Counted from the first letter of the stretch, positions 11,774-25,592 are shown. The stretch is 64,000 bases of DNA from Phoronis australis (GCA_002633005.1 NMRA01000240.1:93351-157350); one strand, 5' to 3'. The notes: generated by a model not told the origin, from the sequence alone. Translations and numbers: made by a program.

Positions 11774-12310
11774 ATTTATTTGATTTGTTTCTTTTCTGTT
11801 TTTGGCTTTCAAACTTGCCGAATCGGATCTCTTAATAGCAAAAAGGAAAAAAGCCAACCGATTTCACTAGTTGGTCCTGCAAGTCAGCGCTTGTTCTATC
11901 TTCAGACGGAGTAGAGCTTGGGTAGACTGGGTCGAGGAGGTTTTGGGGGTCGTGGGTCGTGCGGGTCGTGCGTCGTGGGGGTCGTGGGTATAATGGGATG
12001 TGTGGTCGAGGGGTTTTAGAATAATCCAAGAAATAATCAAAGTTTTTTTGGTTGAAAGAAACGGCTACGTTTAGCCGCGAAGGACGATGAAGCCCACATT
12101 GAGGCTGAAATAAGCGAGCTACACTTTGACACTTTATTTTTTGACCTGATGTTTTTAATTTGATAGTGCTCGAACAATTGGACACAGATCCCCTTGACAT
12201 TTTTATACAACTGATGATGATATCCAAGGGCAATCCGGTAAGAAATTTGAAGAATCAGTTTATTGGTTGCTGAGGACATGCTTGTCGCACTTTTTAGGAG
12301 ACACGTGATA

Positions 12311-12400
12311 CACACACACACACGCACGCACACGCACACACACACGCACACACACACAAACACACACATTATACGTATATGTATATCTATAATACACACA

Positions 12401-12445
<45 letters not shown>

Positions 12446-12458
12446 GCACACACACACA
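12311..12458 (+). repeat. Compound (CA)n/(CG)n microsatellite
   Basis: ACACAC tracts (12311-12368 and 12398-12458) flank a short ACGTATATGTATATC stretch, and a CGCGCG run lies at 12431-12447. ORFs here (poly-CVCV or poly-HTHT) are artefacts. Confidence 0.95.
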
Positions 12459-12661
12459 TATTGGTTTATTCATTGGTTAATTAATCAGCTAATTAGTATG
12501 TGAAGAGATTCGTAAATGTATGCTGTTTTGATTTTTGCATTTTTGAAAAGATTCTTGCTTTAGAAATAAACAGTGTTTTTTAATTTATGTGATATCCAAA
12601 CTTAGATCTCATGTTTGGGGTCTGACAGTCAACACCTTGACCTCTGCGAATGGTTTTACAG

Positions 12662-12793
12662 ACGAAAAGGTCTCACCTGCGCATTGTTACCTCGGCGGAA
12701 TGTGGTGCTCCGAACTCGACTCTTATTGCTTAAGAGGCATGTCAGTGTGTAGCTGCTTAGATGGCCAATTTATGTTCAGAAGTGCTTGTATAC
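12662..12793 (+). CDS. Exon: EB/EGF-like module 1 of a membrane protein gene
   Basis: The exon runs from the acceptor TTTTACAG to the donor GTAAGT. It begins with two bases of a split codon and ends with one base, so it is 132 nt with phase 1 on both sides. It encodes one six-cysteine module with spacing C-x6-C-x6-C-x6-C-x1-C-x10-C, including CYLGGMWC and VCSCLDGQF. This pattern is that of EB modules and related EGF-like domains, which are secreted or extracellular binding modules. It is the most 5' exon I can recognise; a start codon and signal peptide are missing, so the gene must extend upstream. The module's C-x-C-x-(D/E)G core matches the other four. Partner and function are unknown. Confidence 0.7.
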
Positions 12794-15700
12794 GTAAGTT
12801 TTCAAAATTTTCTTTGTTTTGACAGCTACAAGCCAACTTGCATGTTATTTATTTTAACCTAGGTGAGGCGAAACCCGGAATTATGTAGAAAGACGTGATG
12901 TTTCGGAAAACTCCGCACAATCGCAAAAAGGACCCCTTGATTGGCCGGCAATATATTGTTTTAATGAAAGTCAGTCAAGTAATAACTGTTTCTAAATTTG
13001 CCCTGATCTTTGGTTATATTTCCTGATACCACAGTGTAAAATCCACCTGCAAACCACCGTTACATGTGTAGGGTAACGCATAAAATGAAATGCTTTCAGA
13101 AACTAAACCGCGTGGTGGGGCTTCAGCCAAGTCAGACAAACGTTCTATGAAAAACTGGCTTAGCTAGACAAATCTGTGAAGTACCTCTTACCAACCTAAT
13201 CGTTCTTGATTGTTTGCAGTGACAACTATGAAACAGGTGTTCAAAAAAGCACAGTCTTTTTCTATGAATATCGCTTTTTTCCAGAGTTCATTTTCTCTAG
13301 TAACATAACAATGGTAAATAGGTCCTATTTGTTGCAATGTCTCCCGTTTACGGTAACTTACACTACATGTATCAGGTTCAATAACTTTTACTTTCTGCAG
13401 AAATGCATTTATTTATAATCATTTATGAAAAGCACCTACATTTAAAGGACGTTCTCGGGCTCAAAACATTATTTTCAGATCGATGGCTGCCGATTAGCGA
13501 ACCTAAAAACAAACATTAGTTGAAGGTTGGTTCGATAGTCCGAAGAGCCGAACGTCCGAAATGAAATTCCATCGGCCGATAGCAGGCAAGAGTCCGAAGC
13601 CAGACGATATTCCGAAAATGAGGACTTTTTTACTCACATATAAATTGCTATTTTTAAATTTTTGTGAATTTTCTATGCTTTAGCTTGCATTTAACTACTC
13701 TTGCTAAAGGCGGGGGTCGATGAATAATCCTATTAAGTTTGAAAGCGCTAACTTCGGAATGACAGCCTTTGGAAAAGAAAGCCTCATACATATTTTTTAA
13801 TGCCATAATTTTTACGAAAATCCATCAAAGCTTAATTTTAAGGTACATATTACGCGTATTTAGGCTCATGCGACTACAGTCGAAGATATTCGTAAATACT
13901 TGCTCGTGTCTGTATGCGAACCTACATGTAAGGAGTAATCAAAGTTTCTAAATGATGCTCTGGTGCACCCATTATTTAAAATATATTCAATGCTATTCTG
14001 CTCGCGCAATTCGTTGGAGATTGTTGCCAATGAATGATACAGGATCGCTCTGTACGCCTGGCCTTTTTTGAGTGTACATAAATGTAAGTGCTTGCACATT
14101 AATTAACATTTAGATCAAGCACATGTGTTAGCTTTTCAATTGAAAATTATAGGATTATGTTAACATGTACTGAGGATTTCCAAATATTGCAACCCGGAAG
14201 AGCGCCCACTCAAAAAAGAGATTTGCATGAACCGGAATTTAGAAAGGTTTTAGTTTCCTTTAAGAAAAATCTGCTCACAGTGTCACTTTTTAAACTCAAT
14301 CGTGCATTTCACCCCATAAAATTTAGCCTGAACTTTAAATATTGCAGTTGCCACCATGGAGATTCTAAATTAGTTCAAATAATATTGTTATTCATGCCAG
14401 TTGCTGCTTTTGTGTTGACGGAATGACAATACAGCTTTTCACCGTTAGCGGAATATCTTGTATATGGCATTCAGTTATGCTTAGCGTTCAAAACGTAAAC
14501 TGTGTCCGAAATATTGCCCATATTTTCGTCAGAAAATTTCAGAAAAAGCACTCGCTAGGGGCGCTCTATCGGATATTTCCGAAATCAAACCAACTGTTGG
14601 TTAAAATTAAAGTGGAAAATTAAGTAATCTCAGTTGCAAAAAGCTCAGGTGACATCGCTCAGTAAATGAATAATCAGATAAACTCGGCTGTTTCACCAAA
14701 ATTTTTACGCCCGTTTCAGAAACGATTTCATGAATGTGGCAAAGTGCGTTGTTTCTGTGACACAGAAGATTGTCTTGCATGTACTTATAGTATTAATGAA
14801 ATTTGATCATTTTGGTATGTTTTTTTCACACTTGTAAGTCGACAAGCGATAGTCAAAAACTGTACCCAGATTTATTTGAACATGTCTTACCTTTCGGCCG
14901 CTTGTCATATCACACCACACACAACACTTTACAGGAGTGATTCTGGGAGAGTCTCTCACCAAAAATATCACGCGAATCCTTTTAGCATATGAAAATTGCG
15001 GCAATCAACACAGAGGTCTCTGAAAAAATTATCCATCGTTGTAATGTTCTGCGTTCTAACATTTTTCATCAAAATTGTTACAATCGTAAATTTCAAAGCT
15101 ACATGATAGATGTCTGTTATTTTTATCTATGAGAAAGTCGTTACATGCCAATTTGTGAGTTTATTGAGTTTTTGGTAATTGTTACTGCATTCTGAATTTT
15201 TATTGAAGCATTTAATTGTACCTTATTAATTAGAATATATAAATATGTATAATTGTGGACAAATGCTTGACTAAATTGCCCCCAGTAACTGTGAGGGATC
15301 CATATTTTACACTATAACGACCAAGACATTAAAGAGCCTTTGTATTTATACGGTGCAATTATTTTGAAAGTCCTTTCTCTACAGGCTTAAATATGTCATG
15401 TCTCATTAAAACCGTGAATACTTAAAGTTGTAGCAAGCCCCACCTAATACCTTTCAAGAGAACTGCTTACATGTATAATCAGGAAAAGAAATACCTTGTA
15501 AATACATATCAATTCTAAAAAAGCACCGCATCTGATACATTTATAAACGAATGTGAACATAAAAACCTGCTGGTTTTTCAAAATATTACGCACTCGTTAT
15601 TTTTCAGTGAACTAAACAAATAATAAAAAACTGTTTCTTATTTCATTGGGGTGACGAGAATCTTTTGCGGCTTTCGTAGAGATTCCCATACCTAAGAAAT

Positions 15701-18549
15701 GTGAACAAAGTGTGTGTGTAAATATCTAGAGTTTTTACAACCAGAGATGCAAAATGGCACGATCATGAACATGTGACGGACAATGAAATAACAGAATGAT
15801 TGTTTTCGTTGTGGTCACCGTGAATAGCCAGACTTCAGTTGTCGGTAGCCGACATTGGGTGTTCTTCTGCCATCATAAAATATTACCATACTCATTTACA
15901 TAAAAATAGTTTCGCAAAACGAGACTTTCGCAAGGTAGTAATATTACATGGTTCTCAGATCGTTTCCGGTACACTGGAGGGCCTGGGGTTGATTGTGAAT
16001 TAGTTCTTCATCTGTGTATTCATCATTTCTTGAGACTTTGAATCCTTAACTAGTCATTTATATTACCTTTGTGGTTCACTTCCCTTTTGATGCTCCTCTT
16101 TTCCCTGTAATTTTTGCATTTTAGTTACAGTCTTGGTTTTTAGAATGAAAAAAGATTTTTGAAACCAGTCAGGAATGCAAATTAATATTTACTTATCAAT
16201 TAAATTATTTGCCTTTGCTCCTGTGATCAAGACCTGATCAAGAGATTCTATCGATACGGCTCTTATACAATTTAGTTGTAAAAAATGGCGGAGTTACGAA
16301 ACGTTTTAGTGACATTAAACTCCAAAGACCAACACCGGAACAAACGAATTTAAGCAAATTTTACGCATGTGTGACTCAAGCTCAGCAACGCGAGATCAAA
16401 GTTGCCATTTCAGTGCTAGAGTTCAAAGATCTAAATTCGTTCTCTTTCGTTTAAAAGGTCAGTGTAATAATTCAAAGTTATCATCATATGCGTTCCTAGA
16501 TGTATAATATAAATTTACTGTGATTCTTAAAGTCCTCATCTCATTCTAGTTAAAAAACCTAAAAATATGTACCAAATTAAGTAATATGTAACGTGGCATA
16601 ATGTTCACATCGTTTCTGATATCAAGCTAAAACCTTTTTTGCATAATTTTGTACCTTGGCCGAGATCGGAAAATCATCGACTATTCCCGTCGATTTCCGT
16701 GACCTGAGTTCCTGTGTGTCAGTTCAGGAACGATTCCTGAATGCCAGCCATGTTGTCTTTGAAAACGTATTGTCATCACCGTGAGCGTAAATGCGTTTTT
16801 ACTTTGTTTGGTTGTTTTTGATTCCCATTTTGGGTCTTTTTATATAAACTTTATTATTTACTATCCAAATTTTACTCGATCTTTGCATATGACGAATGGT
16901 ATTTAATGCATAATCATCAGTTGAAGTAACGTTGCAAAGTCTGCGTAGCCAACACTCGGCTACTGTGGTCAGCCCTGACTCATCGCGAGGGTACGTCAAA
17001 TTAGCAACTGTACCCGTTTAGGTAATAAATCTGAAGAAAAAAGTTGCTTAATCAACTGTCTTTATCGCCATATCTTGAAATTGATTCAAAGAACCAGTCT
17101 GAAGTGAGCAATTGCCGTTTCACGGTGCCTTCCCGGAGATGTGACAGCAGTGCATAAATGGCAGCACCGGCTTTTCTGGCCGCTAAAAATATATAGAAGA
17201 AAAGAAACGTCCACAAACCGCGATGTTTCGACAAACAAATAACAAGTTTTCTCTAAAAGCAGTGAGCTCGACATCTGTGCTTGATTTTGCTTCCAGGACA
17301 GAGTAACCGACGAACAACCGGTAATTCCGCTGCCTACAGTCGCCGGGAAAATAATCACTTGCTGAATTGGCCTTGATTTTCAGTTATCAGGGAAAATGTA
17401 TTTTCAAACCTCACGAAAACAAACTTACAGTATATACCTCTGTTGTCGAAATATACAAATTTCGCGCCGCAAACCGGTGAAGGGGGAGTGTAATGAATTT
17501 TAGTCAATGAGCTGAATGTCGGCGATGGGAAATTGTTGCAATGTTAGGAGCATGACGCACAGGAATTTCACTCTTTCAAAGCCGGGTAGCTAATTAATGT
17601 TTTCATCTTGTCCCGCGGAGTACAGCTGGTAGCGTATACAAATGTTTATGGCTAAGTGGGATCTATTCATTTTGCTTAAACTCATCAATACTTGTATTGT
17701 ACTATTTGGCAAGATGGCAAGTTTTCTACCTGAAGTTATTTCACCACTAAATGAGATTTTTGGTCAGCCGCCCGACCGTAGTGAAGTCGGCTCTAAATAA
17801 ATTGCCATATTTTCGCAAGTTTAACTGTCATGATATTCTAACGGTATAACAATTTTATTCAATAATATGATGTTGCATGTTCGTTGTTTTGTTTATACTG
17901 TTTGTTTGCCAGAGATAATTAAACCCACTAAAACAAGTTTAGCCAAGCCCGCCATAATCGGTCCCGGTTATTATTCAATCGTTTGCGCAGGATTTTTACT
18001 AGTTCGTATTTTATCAAGTGTCAGAAATTATCTTTGCATGTATACGGCATTCATGATTTCAACTATTTATTTCAATAAAACAGCCGGGGACGGCATGCCT
18101 CCCTCTTTTGTCAGTGCAGGTCATCGGCTGCAGGTCCGTGCCGGGCAAAATAATTTCTGTCAAAATTTTATATTGCCACATTTTGTCGACATTTTCAGTA
18201 CAAATTGCCCCTATTTTGGTTATATTAAAAGTTGAGATGCGCTGTCGATTATTTTATCCCCGTTTTCAGGCTGGCAACAGACACTGCTCTTTTCGCACCG
18301 CCAGCGTATACTAAGCCTGGGTTCCTGAATGAATCGTACTTCCAGGTTCACAGTTAGTTCAAAATGGCGGTGTGATCTTCGGGTCGGAATCGTGAGCGAC
18401 GCATTTTTTAAGACTTTCTTCGACTACGGATTGTGTATTGGTTATGGGGAAAGTATTGCCTGCTTCCTTAAAATGTCTTCTAACCATTTAAGGAGGGTTA
18501 AAAACATGTGCTTCTAGGACTTCAAGTGAGCAAGTTCTTAAATTTTTAG
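12794..18549 (+). other. Intron 1 of the EB/EGF-like gene, repeat-bearing
   Basis: A 5.76-kb intron between two phase-1 exons. It holds a short stretch rich in GTCCGAA words (13530-13615) and, at 16.6-18.5 kb, scattered and partial copies of the long repeat at 3518-6080. I see no convincing exon in it: the TTTGCAG acceptor at 13220 leads into a frame without cysteines. Confidence 0.6.
18060..18515 (+). repeat. Diverged third copy of the 3' half of the long repeat
   Basis: Matches 5585-6060 and 43630-44110 in order: GGCAAAATAATTTCTGTCAA, GCGCTGTCGATTATTTTATC, TTCAAAATGGCGGTG and CTTCTAACCATTTA blocks all recur. It ends just 35 bp upstream of the next exon. Weaker similarity (TCAGTTCAGGAACGATTCCTG at 16721-16741) suggests that part of the 5' half also remains in the same intron. 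Confidence 0.7.
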
Positions 18550-18684
18550 GTGTCAAGGACCTGCCATGCCAAAAAGAATACCAAACAGGCACCAATTGTG
18601 GCCATCAGCCAAACAGCAAGTGTGTGAACCACGAATGTGTATGCGTGACCGGCTACACCCTTAATGCCGACGGGAAGTGTGACG
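18550..18684 (+). CDS. Exon: EB/EGF-like module 2
   Basis: Acceptor ATTTTTAG and donor GGTAAGT enclose 135 nt (45 codons), phase 1 at both ends, so splicing it to the previous exon keeps the frame. The single module has six cysteines spaced C-x9-C-x7-C-x4-C-x1-C-x11-C, with TNCGHQPNSKC and CVCVTGYTLNADGKC readable. The C-x-C-x-x-G-(Y/F) signature is typical of EGF-like and EB modules. Its first loop is three residues longer than in modules 1, 3, 4 and 5. Confidence 0.85.
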
Positions 18685-19616
18685 GTAAGTCATTAGGTTA
18701 TAAGATTGACAGGCTAGGGATTGTTCATTCAGCAGACAGCTTTCGAAAAGTGTGAGCTTCTACGTGCCTCATCAGACATCTATTAAGTATACATGTATTT
18801 TTCACTAGTGAAAGGAAAGTAAACGGCGGCGGGTGCCAAAAAGTACGCTTGGCTAAGATTAATCAAATTAATGTTAAAATTTCAGGTCTTTGTAAGTCTG
18901 TTCCGAGAGAATGAGTTAAATGCTCGTCCAAACTTTTGGACACAAGTTTTGTCTCAAGTCCGTCTTTTCGGAGCACACGGTTTTCTTCAGAAATGAAGAG
19001 CTGGTCGAACATATATACAGTTGGCGTATACATGAGTATAGAAAACTCCGATTATGCGGGCTAGATTTGAAAATAATTAAACTCGAAAATTTTCATTTCG
19101 TAACTTCGAATGTGATACTCGGTTTCCATACAATGTTTATTTTTTTCAAAATCCGTCCCTAGATTATCTGTGGGAAACTCCGAAAACATGCCAAAAGTTT
19201 TACTCCCTTTGCTCGAATTCCGTTTATAGAATTGGCTTTTGAATCAACAGCTCACGAAGGCGTGCCGCTCGCTGGCTCCCTTTCATCATTGTTTGAATAT
19301 TTCACCATTACTTTTGACTAATATCTGTAACCCTATATCGTTTCATTTCTGCCTGTGGTGAGACAGAAACACTACCGAACTAGACCTGCCATCAATGATT
19401 TTTTAATCAGTTTTTCTAAGTTTCTTGACCATGTACTTTATGGTTGCGCTGCGAGGGATTGTGAAATTTACAGACAACACCAGTGAATATCGTTAATCTT
19501 GAATATTTATATGTGTTCAACATTTTTACTGTACATGCTTTCATCAAGCAACTTTTTATTTACCCAATAATTTATTTACCACCACCCTCCCTCACTTGAT
19601 TTCTATTAATCCACAG

Positions 19617-19739
19617 CTTACAGTAACGTCTCGTGTGCGCTTGGCGGAACACATTGTGCTGAAAACTCCGTGTGCAAAGAAAAGAAATGCGAATGTAAAG
19701 GTGGTTTTTTGCACGAACAAACGACTGGTCTCTGTGAAG
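19617..19739 (+). CDS. Exon: EB/EGF-like module 3
   Basis: The acceptor is ATCCACAG at 19609-19616. A second AG seven bases downstream would give the wrong phase, so the upstream one is chosen. The donor is GGTAAC at 19740. The exon is 123 nt, phase 1-1. Spacing is C-x6-C-x5-C-x4-C-x1-C-x12-C, with CALGGTHC and CECKGGFL readable. The open frame here is short because the flanking introns carry stops; the longer ORFs in other frames over this region are shadows. Confidence 0.85.
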
Positions 19740-20590
19740 GTAACTGAAACTCAATTGTTTCCACAACTGGGCATTCAATAACCTCGAGTACGTCGAATAA
19801 AGCAGATATCCTGCGAATTTGGTAACAACTGACACATGTCTTCTATCGAGTTGTACTAAAGAGGAACTGTGCACAATTCCGTGTACGTGTAACTATTGTC
19901 GTTCGTCTTTACACCTGAGTCACGGGTATAGCTTCTGAAACCATACTTGTGCAAATACTGTAACCAAATGTAACATTTGTGGAGACCACGTGCCTAAAGC
20001 TGCAAAAGGGAGGGTGACATTAGAACAGCGTTTCTTACAAGCAAGGAATTCTTGTAACTGTGATATCTCGCAAGTTTTTTGCGAAATGTTGTCACGCATT
20101 GCAAGTAAAGCACGTGATCATAATACTATCTTGCTCTCGATTGTCCTGGGTCTACGCAACGTAATCTTAGACACTGGTATATAGGCGGTCGGGGAGGCAG
20201 ACCACCAGTAGTGTCCCTAAACAAAGCATGGGCGGCGAGGCACTAAAAAAGGTGGGCGGCTATAGGTCCGCAGACCCCTTTGGTGTGCCTCCCATGCAAA
20301 GGCAACAGTAAGTGAGAAAGTGCGAGGCACAAACGACAAGACACGACATAAAATAGTCGACGACTAGGGAAAGCAGCTGTAGTGTTATCTCTCGGCACGG
20401 CCACGCCTGCCACAGCACTTTAGAGGGCGGAGGTCGGATGGGAAAGACACGGAGCAACTACATGTATTTACGACGGGGTCCTGCTGAGATGGAGCAACGA
20501 ACGTAAAACTCTCCAGCTAGTAGCCGCACATAACTGAACGTCAGATGCGCGTGTGTGTGTATGTGTGTGTGCGTGTGTGTACACTCGCAG

Positions 20591-20650
20591 GCAACTGCAG
20601 TCACGAGGACACAGATATTCTTACTACTGATGTGAACAACATGCGACCTG
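20591..20650 (+). other. Possible small cassette exon (unproven)
   Basis: A CTCGCAG acceptor and a CTG|GTAACT donor enclose 60 nt that are open and phase 1-1, compatible with the gene's other exons. The peptide (NCSHEDTDILTTDV ...) has only one cysteine and no family signature. The polypyrimidine tract is poor because the upstream DNA is a GT microsatellite (20549-20580). It may be chance. Confidence 0.15.
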
Positions 20651-21719
20651 GTAACTTAAAGCCTTGTCCTCTGCCGGCACAAATTGAGACCCCCTGTCAT
20701 CCTGGTGGTCAAAATTTTGACACGCCATCTCACACTTCCGCCATAATTGATTTACCAACCGCTGGACGCACTTCTTGGGACTACTTCTCTCGAGTAGCCA
20801 GAATGTCGATACGACCTTGCGCTATGTGTAGCGTCATAATTAAGTCTTGATTTTGAGCATCTTCAACTGTGGCTTAGTTATAAGAAGCTGATCCGAACGT
20901 CCGGTAATTATGCTGCCCTAAAACAATACTTACCTTCCTACAGGCCCGGAAGCCAGTGTTATTCGCACCGCCTGGATAACCGCGAAAAAATGGGTACGCC
21001 GCTGGTACTTGACAATTCAGCTCAAACCGGAAGAACTTATCAGTTCAAGAAACGCTTGTACTTTTAGAACTAGTATACGATTTACATGTTTTAATTCAGA
21101 AGTAAATGCGGGCTCTGGACTGTTGCCGAGCATTGCTTGTTTTATGATCCGCATTATCAAAACGGGATACAGAGTTACTCTGACTAAATTCAAATTTCAA
21201 AATTTCCTAATGGTGCAGATGTATCATCAAAATCGGCTAAAACAGTATTTCATTGCAACATACATGTAGAATCACATTTTTTAAATGATTAAAATTAGTT
21301 AAATTAGTTTTTATCGCAGGCGAAAAAGTTGTTTTCCTCCTTAACGTCTGCCCAAAGAGTTGCAAAATAGTATGAGCGGAGAATGTACATCTAATGGTGA
21401 ATGTATCTCTCACAAAAAGTATTCCTTCCGTTATGTACACGTACACATGTATGTTTGCCACGTTTCTGTTTTATTGCATTTAAAAAGCATCAGAATGTTT
21501 TGACTGCAGCTTAGCCACGGAAGTCTGCGCGAGATATCGTCGTGCATTAAAACGACAGGCCGTAGAGACGGAGACAAATCTCCCAGCGAAATCCCATGGG
21601 AAGCCACTGGTGGCCGTTGTTGTTTCATGGACCGTAAGACGTCTCGCGAGCGTATGTGCGACGAAAAGACTATAGCTGATACTCGTGACCATTGCCGATT
21701 TTAGTGTGTTCAATTTAAA

Positions 21720-22510
21720 ATTGTGAAGTGTTTAAAACATTGAGAACAAAGAATATGAGTATTGGAAAAATCCATATAGGCAAAATACCGAGAAAATCAT
21801 CAAAAAAATGTGTAGCATAGGTAATATAAAATACGCAAAATACAACATAAATGAGCAAGAGGGTGTCTTAGTAATCAGAGGTGAGCAGTTGAAAATAGGT
21901 GATTGGAGGGTTGGTAGGTACAGAGCGTGTAGGATTTTGTCCAGGTTTTCAGGGGGGTAATAAGCACAAGACAGATCTACTGAATCAGAGGCAGGAGCAA
22001 AAACGAAGGGGGTGGGCAGGCGCCCCTCAACCAAAAGGTTGTTGGCGGAGATAGCTTTCTGTCCCCCAATTTTCGAGGTATTAATATCAATTAATTAACA
22101 ATTAATTATTAAAACTTTCAACACACAAACATTTTAAAATAAAATTGAAAATCTAACACTCTCCTCCCCCAACCATCAAGTATTTCCTAAGCCAGTTTCC
22201 AAAAACTGTCATCTTACGCCATCCAAACACGGGTCCAGATGATTGTTTCCAAAATTCACACTTTACGACATTCTACATTCAAGCAGGGGGGGTTGTGCCC
22301 AGTTCCACGAAACAGTCTCAAATACCTACTCATCAGGGGCAGATTCAAGATTTTTAAAGGTGGGGGGTCGGTTCAAAGATTTTTTAAAAAGTGTGGCCCA
22401 AGTCAACAATTTGAAAATTTTAGATTTGATATCACTCAAAATCAAGGGAAAAAGTGGGGGTCTTAACTCCTTTGACCTCTCCCCACCAGTTGCCTAAGTC
22501 TTTAGCTTAT
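21720..22510. other. Intronic DNA with G/C-tract MITE-like scraps
   Basis: Inside the 19740-25475 intron. Patches such as AGGGGGGTAATAAGC, GGGCGCCCCTCAACC and CAGGGGCAGATTCAAG resemble the interiors and ends of the CAGTGGCGG MITE family, but I could not pair termini confidently. No exon was found. Confidence 0.3.
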
Positions 22511-23459
22511 TTGATTCTGTTTTTTACTCACTGTTGTTATGTTTTGCTATCATTTTTATCTTGATTACGAAATCCTCTTTTGGCGTTTTTAAAATTATAT
22601 CTACTAAACATTGAGCCCTTAATTCACTCAAATCATTTAGGGACGTAGTCGTTAAATTAGGGGCGTTGCATGAAATGATCTCTTCTTATTTTCTATAATA
22701 TCGGGAATTCAAGGTAGAAAACACATTACACGTTCAAATAGACCTGCAGTTCCCATTAAACAGCCAAGATGCCAACTATAGTTTCCAGCTCTCGTCAACC
22801 ATTCACATTTTAGTAATTCAATTATCAGCATTTACTGTAATTAATGGCGTACAGCCTACATCCACAGGTGAAAATGGCCAACTTCAAAGTACATAACATG
22901 AGGACGCCTTATTTCCTGGCTTGTCAAAACAAAAATCTAAGCAAACGACAACTTCACTGAGTGTAACGGGTCTCCAAAAATACTTCACATACTACCGAAG
23001 TACCCACCGCTGTAGGGCTCAATATGTCTTTAAAAGAACACTTTCCTTCAACACTTCCTATTGCAAAATTTTCAAGCAGGTTACCAAACTTTACAATTAA
23101 TATTTATTACGCTCTGAGGTCCATGCCGTGTTAGAAAACAAAATTGTTTACCTCCTACTGCAGTCAAAATTGCACAAAAAGTGATCATCTCCGCCATATA
23201 TCTCTGTTTCATGTTTCGTTAAACACGGTTAAGCCATTTTGACATTTTGACAATAATTTTGGACAAGCACTATTTTGTTGAAAACGAGATAACACAGAAC
23301 TTAAATTCGTCTAAAATGAACTTCCCTCCAAAACTGTGAGATTCGGTCCGCACAGGGAGGGGCACTGCATTACTGAACTCAAAGCCTTGTTCGAGCTGTT
23401 GTAACGAAAAATAAACATTAGAATAACTTTTTGATGAGAACCTCTAGTATACATTTTCC

Positions 23460-24315
23460 CTGTAGAGTTAGAGAGAGCTCACTTTGAAGTTGTTCAAACT
23501 TGATATTTAGATTTATGAAGCTTGAAAAAAGAATTTGAGTTATTTTTGTAAATAGTCATTTTGCCACTACACCAAACTTGACATCCTTTTTAACCATACC
23601 ACAGTTTAATGATCATGCTATGTTTAAAAATAACTGAAAGCTACAAAAATGCGAAGTTCATTAGAGGGTAGGCCTAACTTAAATTCTTATGGTGCAATTC
23701 CGTGCATTAATTTGTCTTGGACACAGCCCTAGACCTACCGGAGCTAACTGTTTGCCTTAGACAAGATAAGTGTGTACTTGAGCTATAAACCTGAGTTTTT
23801 TTTCGTCCGAAGACTAGAAAAGCGTAAACAGTGCTATGGACTCGATGTACTTTACTCGGGGAGTCCCACCAGTTGTGACCTACTTTTCATTTGGCGGATT
23901 TTGGCAGACGGCAGAATAAAAATATCGGTGAATCATCACTGATTTTTTTTTCGAAAGATTCTGAAATCTATGGTATCGTACAGATAATTCGACTTTAAGA
24001 TACATACCCAGCTTTACATGAGCATATCGCATCAGTGGCGTTGCAATTTGTCAGGTGAGGATGAAAACCTTGTGGGGTTCTTCGGATTTTCGGTGTCTCC
24101 GAACACTTTTTTTTTGTCACCTTTGCAAATTCCCACATCATGAATTCTCTGCTCAAAAGCATCGCCAGTTGTCTTTGTCAAAGCGTTTTAAGATAATGCA
24201 AAAAACACTCATGAATTCCATCAGGAACGTCGTTTAGCGACATACTTTTGTCTCTAACATCTTGTTTCTTTGTCGGGTGTCACGTGACTTTTCACAAAGG
24301 GGCGAACCTTACGAC
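23460..24315 (-). repeat. Dispersed repeat, copy B (inverted relative to 1230-2530)
   Basis: The reverse complement is collinear with 1230-2530, from GAGAGAGCTC at 23472 to the TCACGTGACTTTTC block at 24280. It preserves the empty target site of the MITE found in copy A. The copy lies within an intron of the EB/EGF-like gene. Confidence 0.7.
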
Positions 24316-25475
24316 AGTTTAGCTGCCCACTAGGGCAGTTAAAAACACAAACACTGATGATGACCGCGGCAAAGCAAGCTGAGACGTTGCTGGGGTGGTG
24401 AGGTAAGTGAACGTGACCAGGGGCTTGTGGGATTTCAGGGCGGAATAGTTTATGGGTCCACATGGCTGTATCTCCTGAACGCTCTACAGAATTTTTATTG
24501 AATTTTGCTTGTTTTTCTATGAAGGTTACAACACACGGCGACGACTTTTGGACGGATCGGTCTACCGGTGCCCCTAGTGGCAATTTTACTTGTTTACGTT
24601 TACATCTGTATCTTCAAAGGTCTTCAACGGATTTTCATAAAATTTGACATACAGCCATTTTTGTGAGTTGACGCTGTCCTCCAGTTTTCGGTCGGATTCG
24701 TGGCATTTTGCGCCACCTAGTGGCCATGTTTAATGTTTTCGAGTCTTGTTATTTGGCGTCTGGCCCTCTATCAACCAAACCCCTCTAAGGATGGTTGTAG
24801 AAATTGGCATGTATGTTCCTAAAGTGAAGAGAAATTCTGACGATGACTTTCCGATGATTGCATCTACCGTGGCTTCTCTTTGCTCTGCGTTGTTCTTGTA
24901 GATGCCATTTGGAAAATGGAATAAGATACGTATGCGTGGGCAGCGCACCATAAGGGGTTGGGGCTGTAGCCCCATTAATTTGAGTACTGCGCGGCTCATA
25001 GACATTGGAGGCTCACCGTGTTGGGGGCTAGGAGCTTTTGACCCCCACCTATTTCAGTGCAGCACCGCCCATGATATGTACAATTGGTGAACCATATGGA
25101 CACGGCAAAGTCAATAATGTGTAGCAATCAACATTGACGTTGTAAGTCAATAACTTAAAAACACTCATCTGCAGAAGACCTAAAATTTCATAAATTCAGT
25201 CAACATTTCAGTCTCAATCAAATCACCAATATTTCAAAAAGTTTGCAAAGGTTGTTAGGAGGTGATCTTAAATTACGTCCCGGCTATTGACGTTTTCTGT
25301 TCTTTTTTGACTTGCCTATCCATCTTCGTATTGCCTAGGCATCAGTGTGTATTTTGACAAAACAGGTCCCCGCAAACATCTGTTTTGAAATGCAAATGAT
25401 TGAGAAAATTTCGTGTAAATTAGGTGTGGAAAAGGGAAACACAAAAATATTAATAACCAGCCAATATTGTTGCAG

Positions 25476-25592
25476 CCTTGTCGGATGTTTCGTGTGTTCG
25501 GGGCGGCACGTACTGTGAGAAGCACTCGACTTGTGTTGATGACAGGTGCAGGTGTGACGATGGTTACCTGGATGTAGGCGGAGAATGCCAGG
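25476..25592 (+). CDS. Exon: EB/EGF-like module 4
   Basis: Acceptor TTGTTGCAG and donor GGTAGG delimit 117 nt (39 codons), phase 1-1. Cysteine spacing is C-x6-C-x5-C-x4-C-x1-C-x10-C, nearly identical to module 3, with CVRGGTYC and CRCDDGYLDVGGEC readable. It is the shortest module. An ACAT microsatellite starts 27 bp after the donor, so the beginning of the next intron is likely to vary in length between individuals. Confidence 0.85.

Noticed and set aside
12037-12484. Several overlapping ORFs with CVCV or HTHT runs
   Set aside because: They are translations of the CA/CG microsatellite.
13206-13418. Candidate exon after TTTGCAG
   Set aside because: The frame contains none of the module cysteines near its start and has no plausible donor in phase 1.
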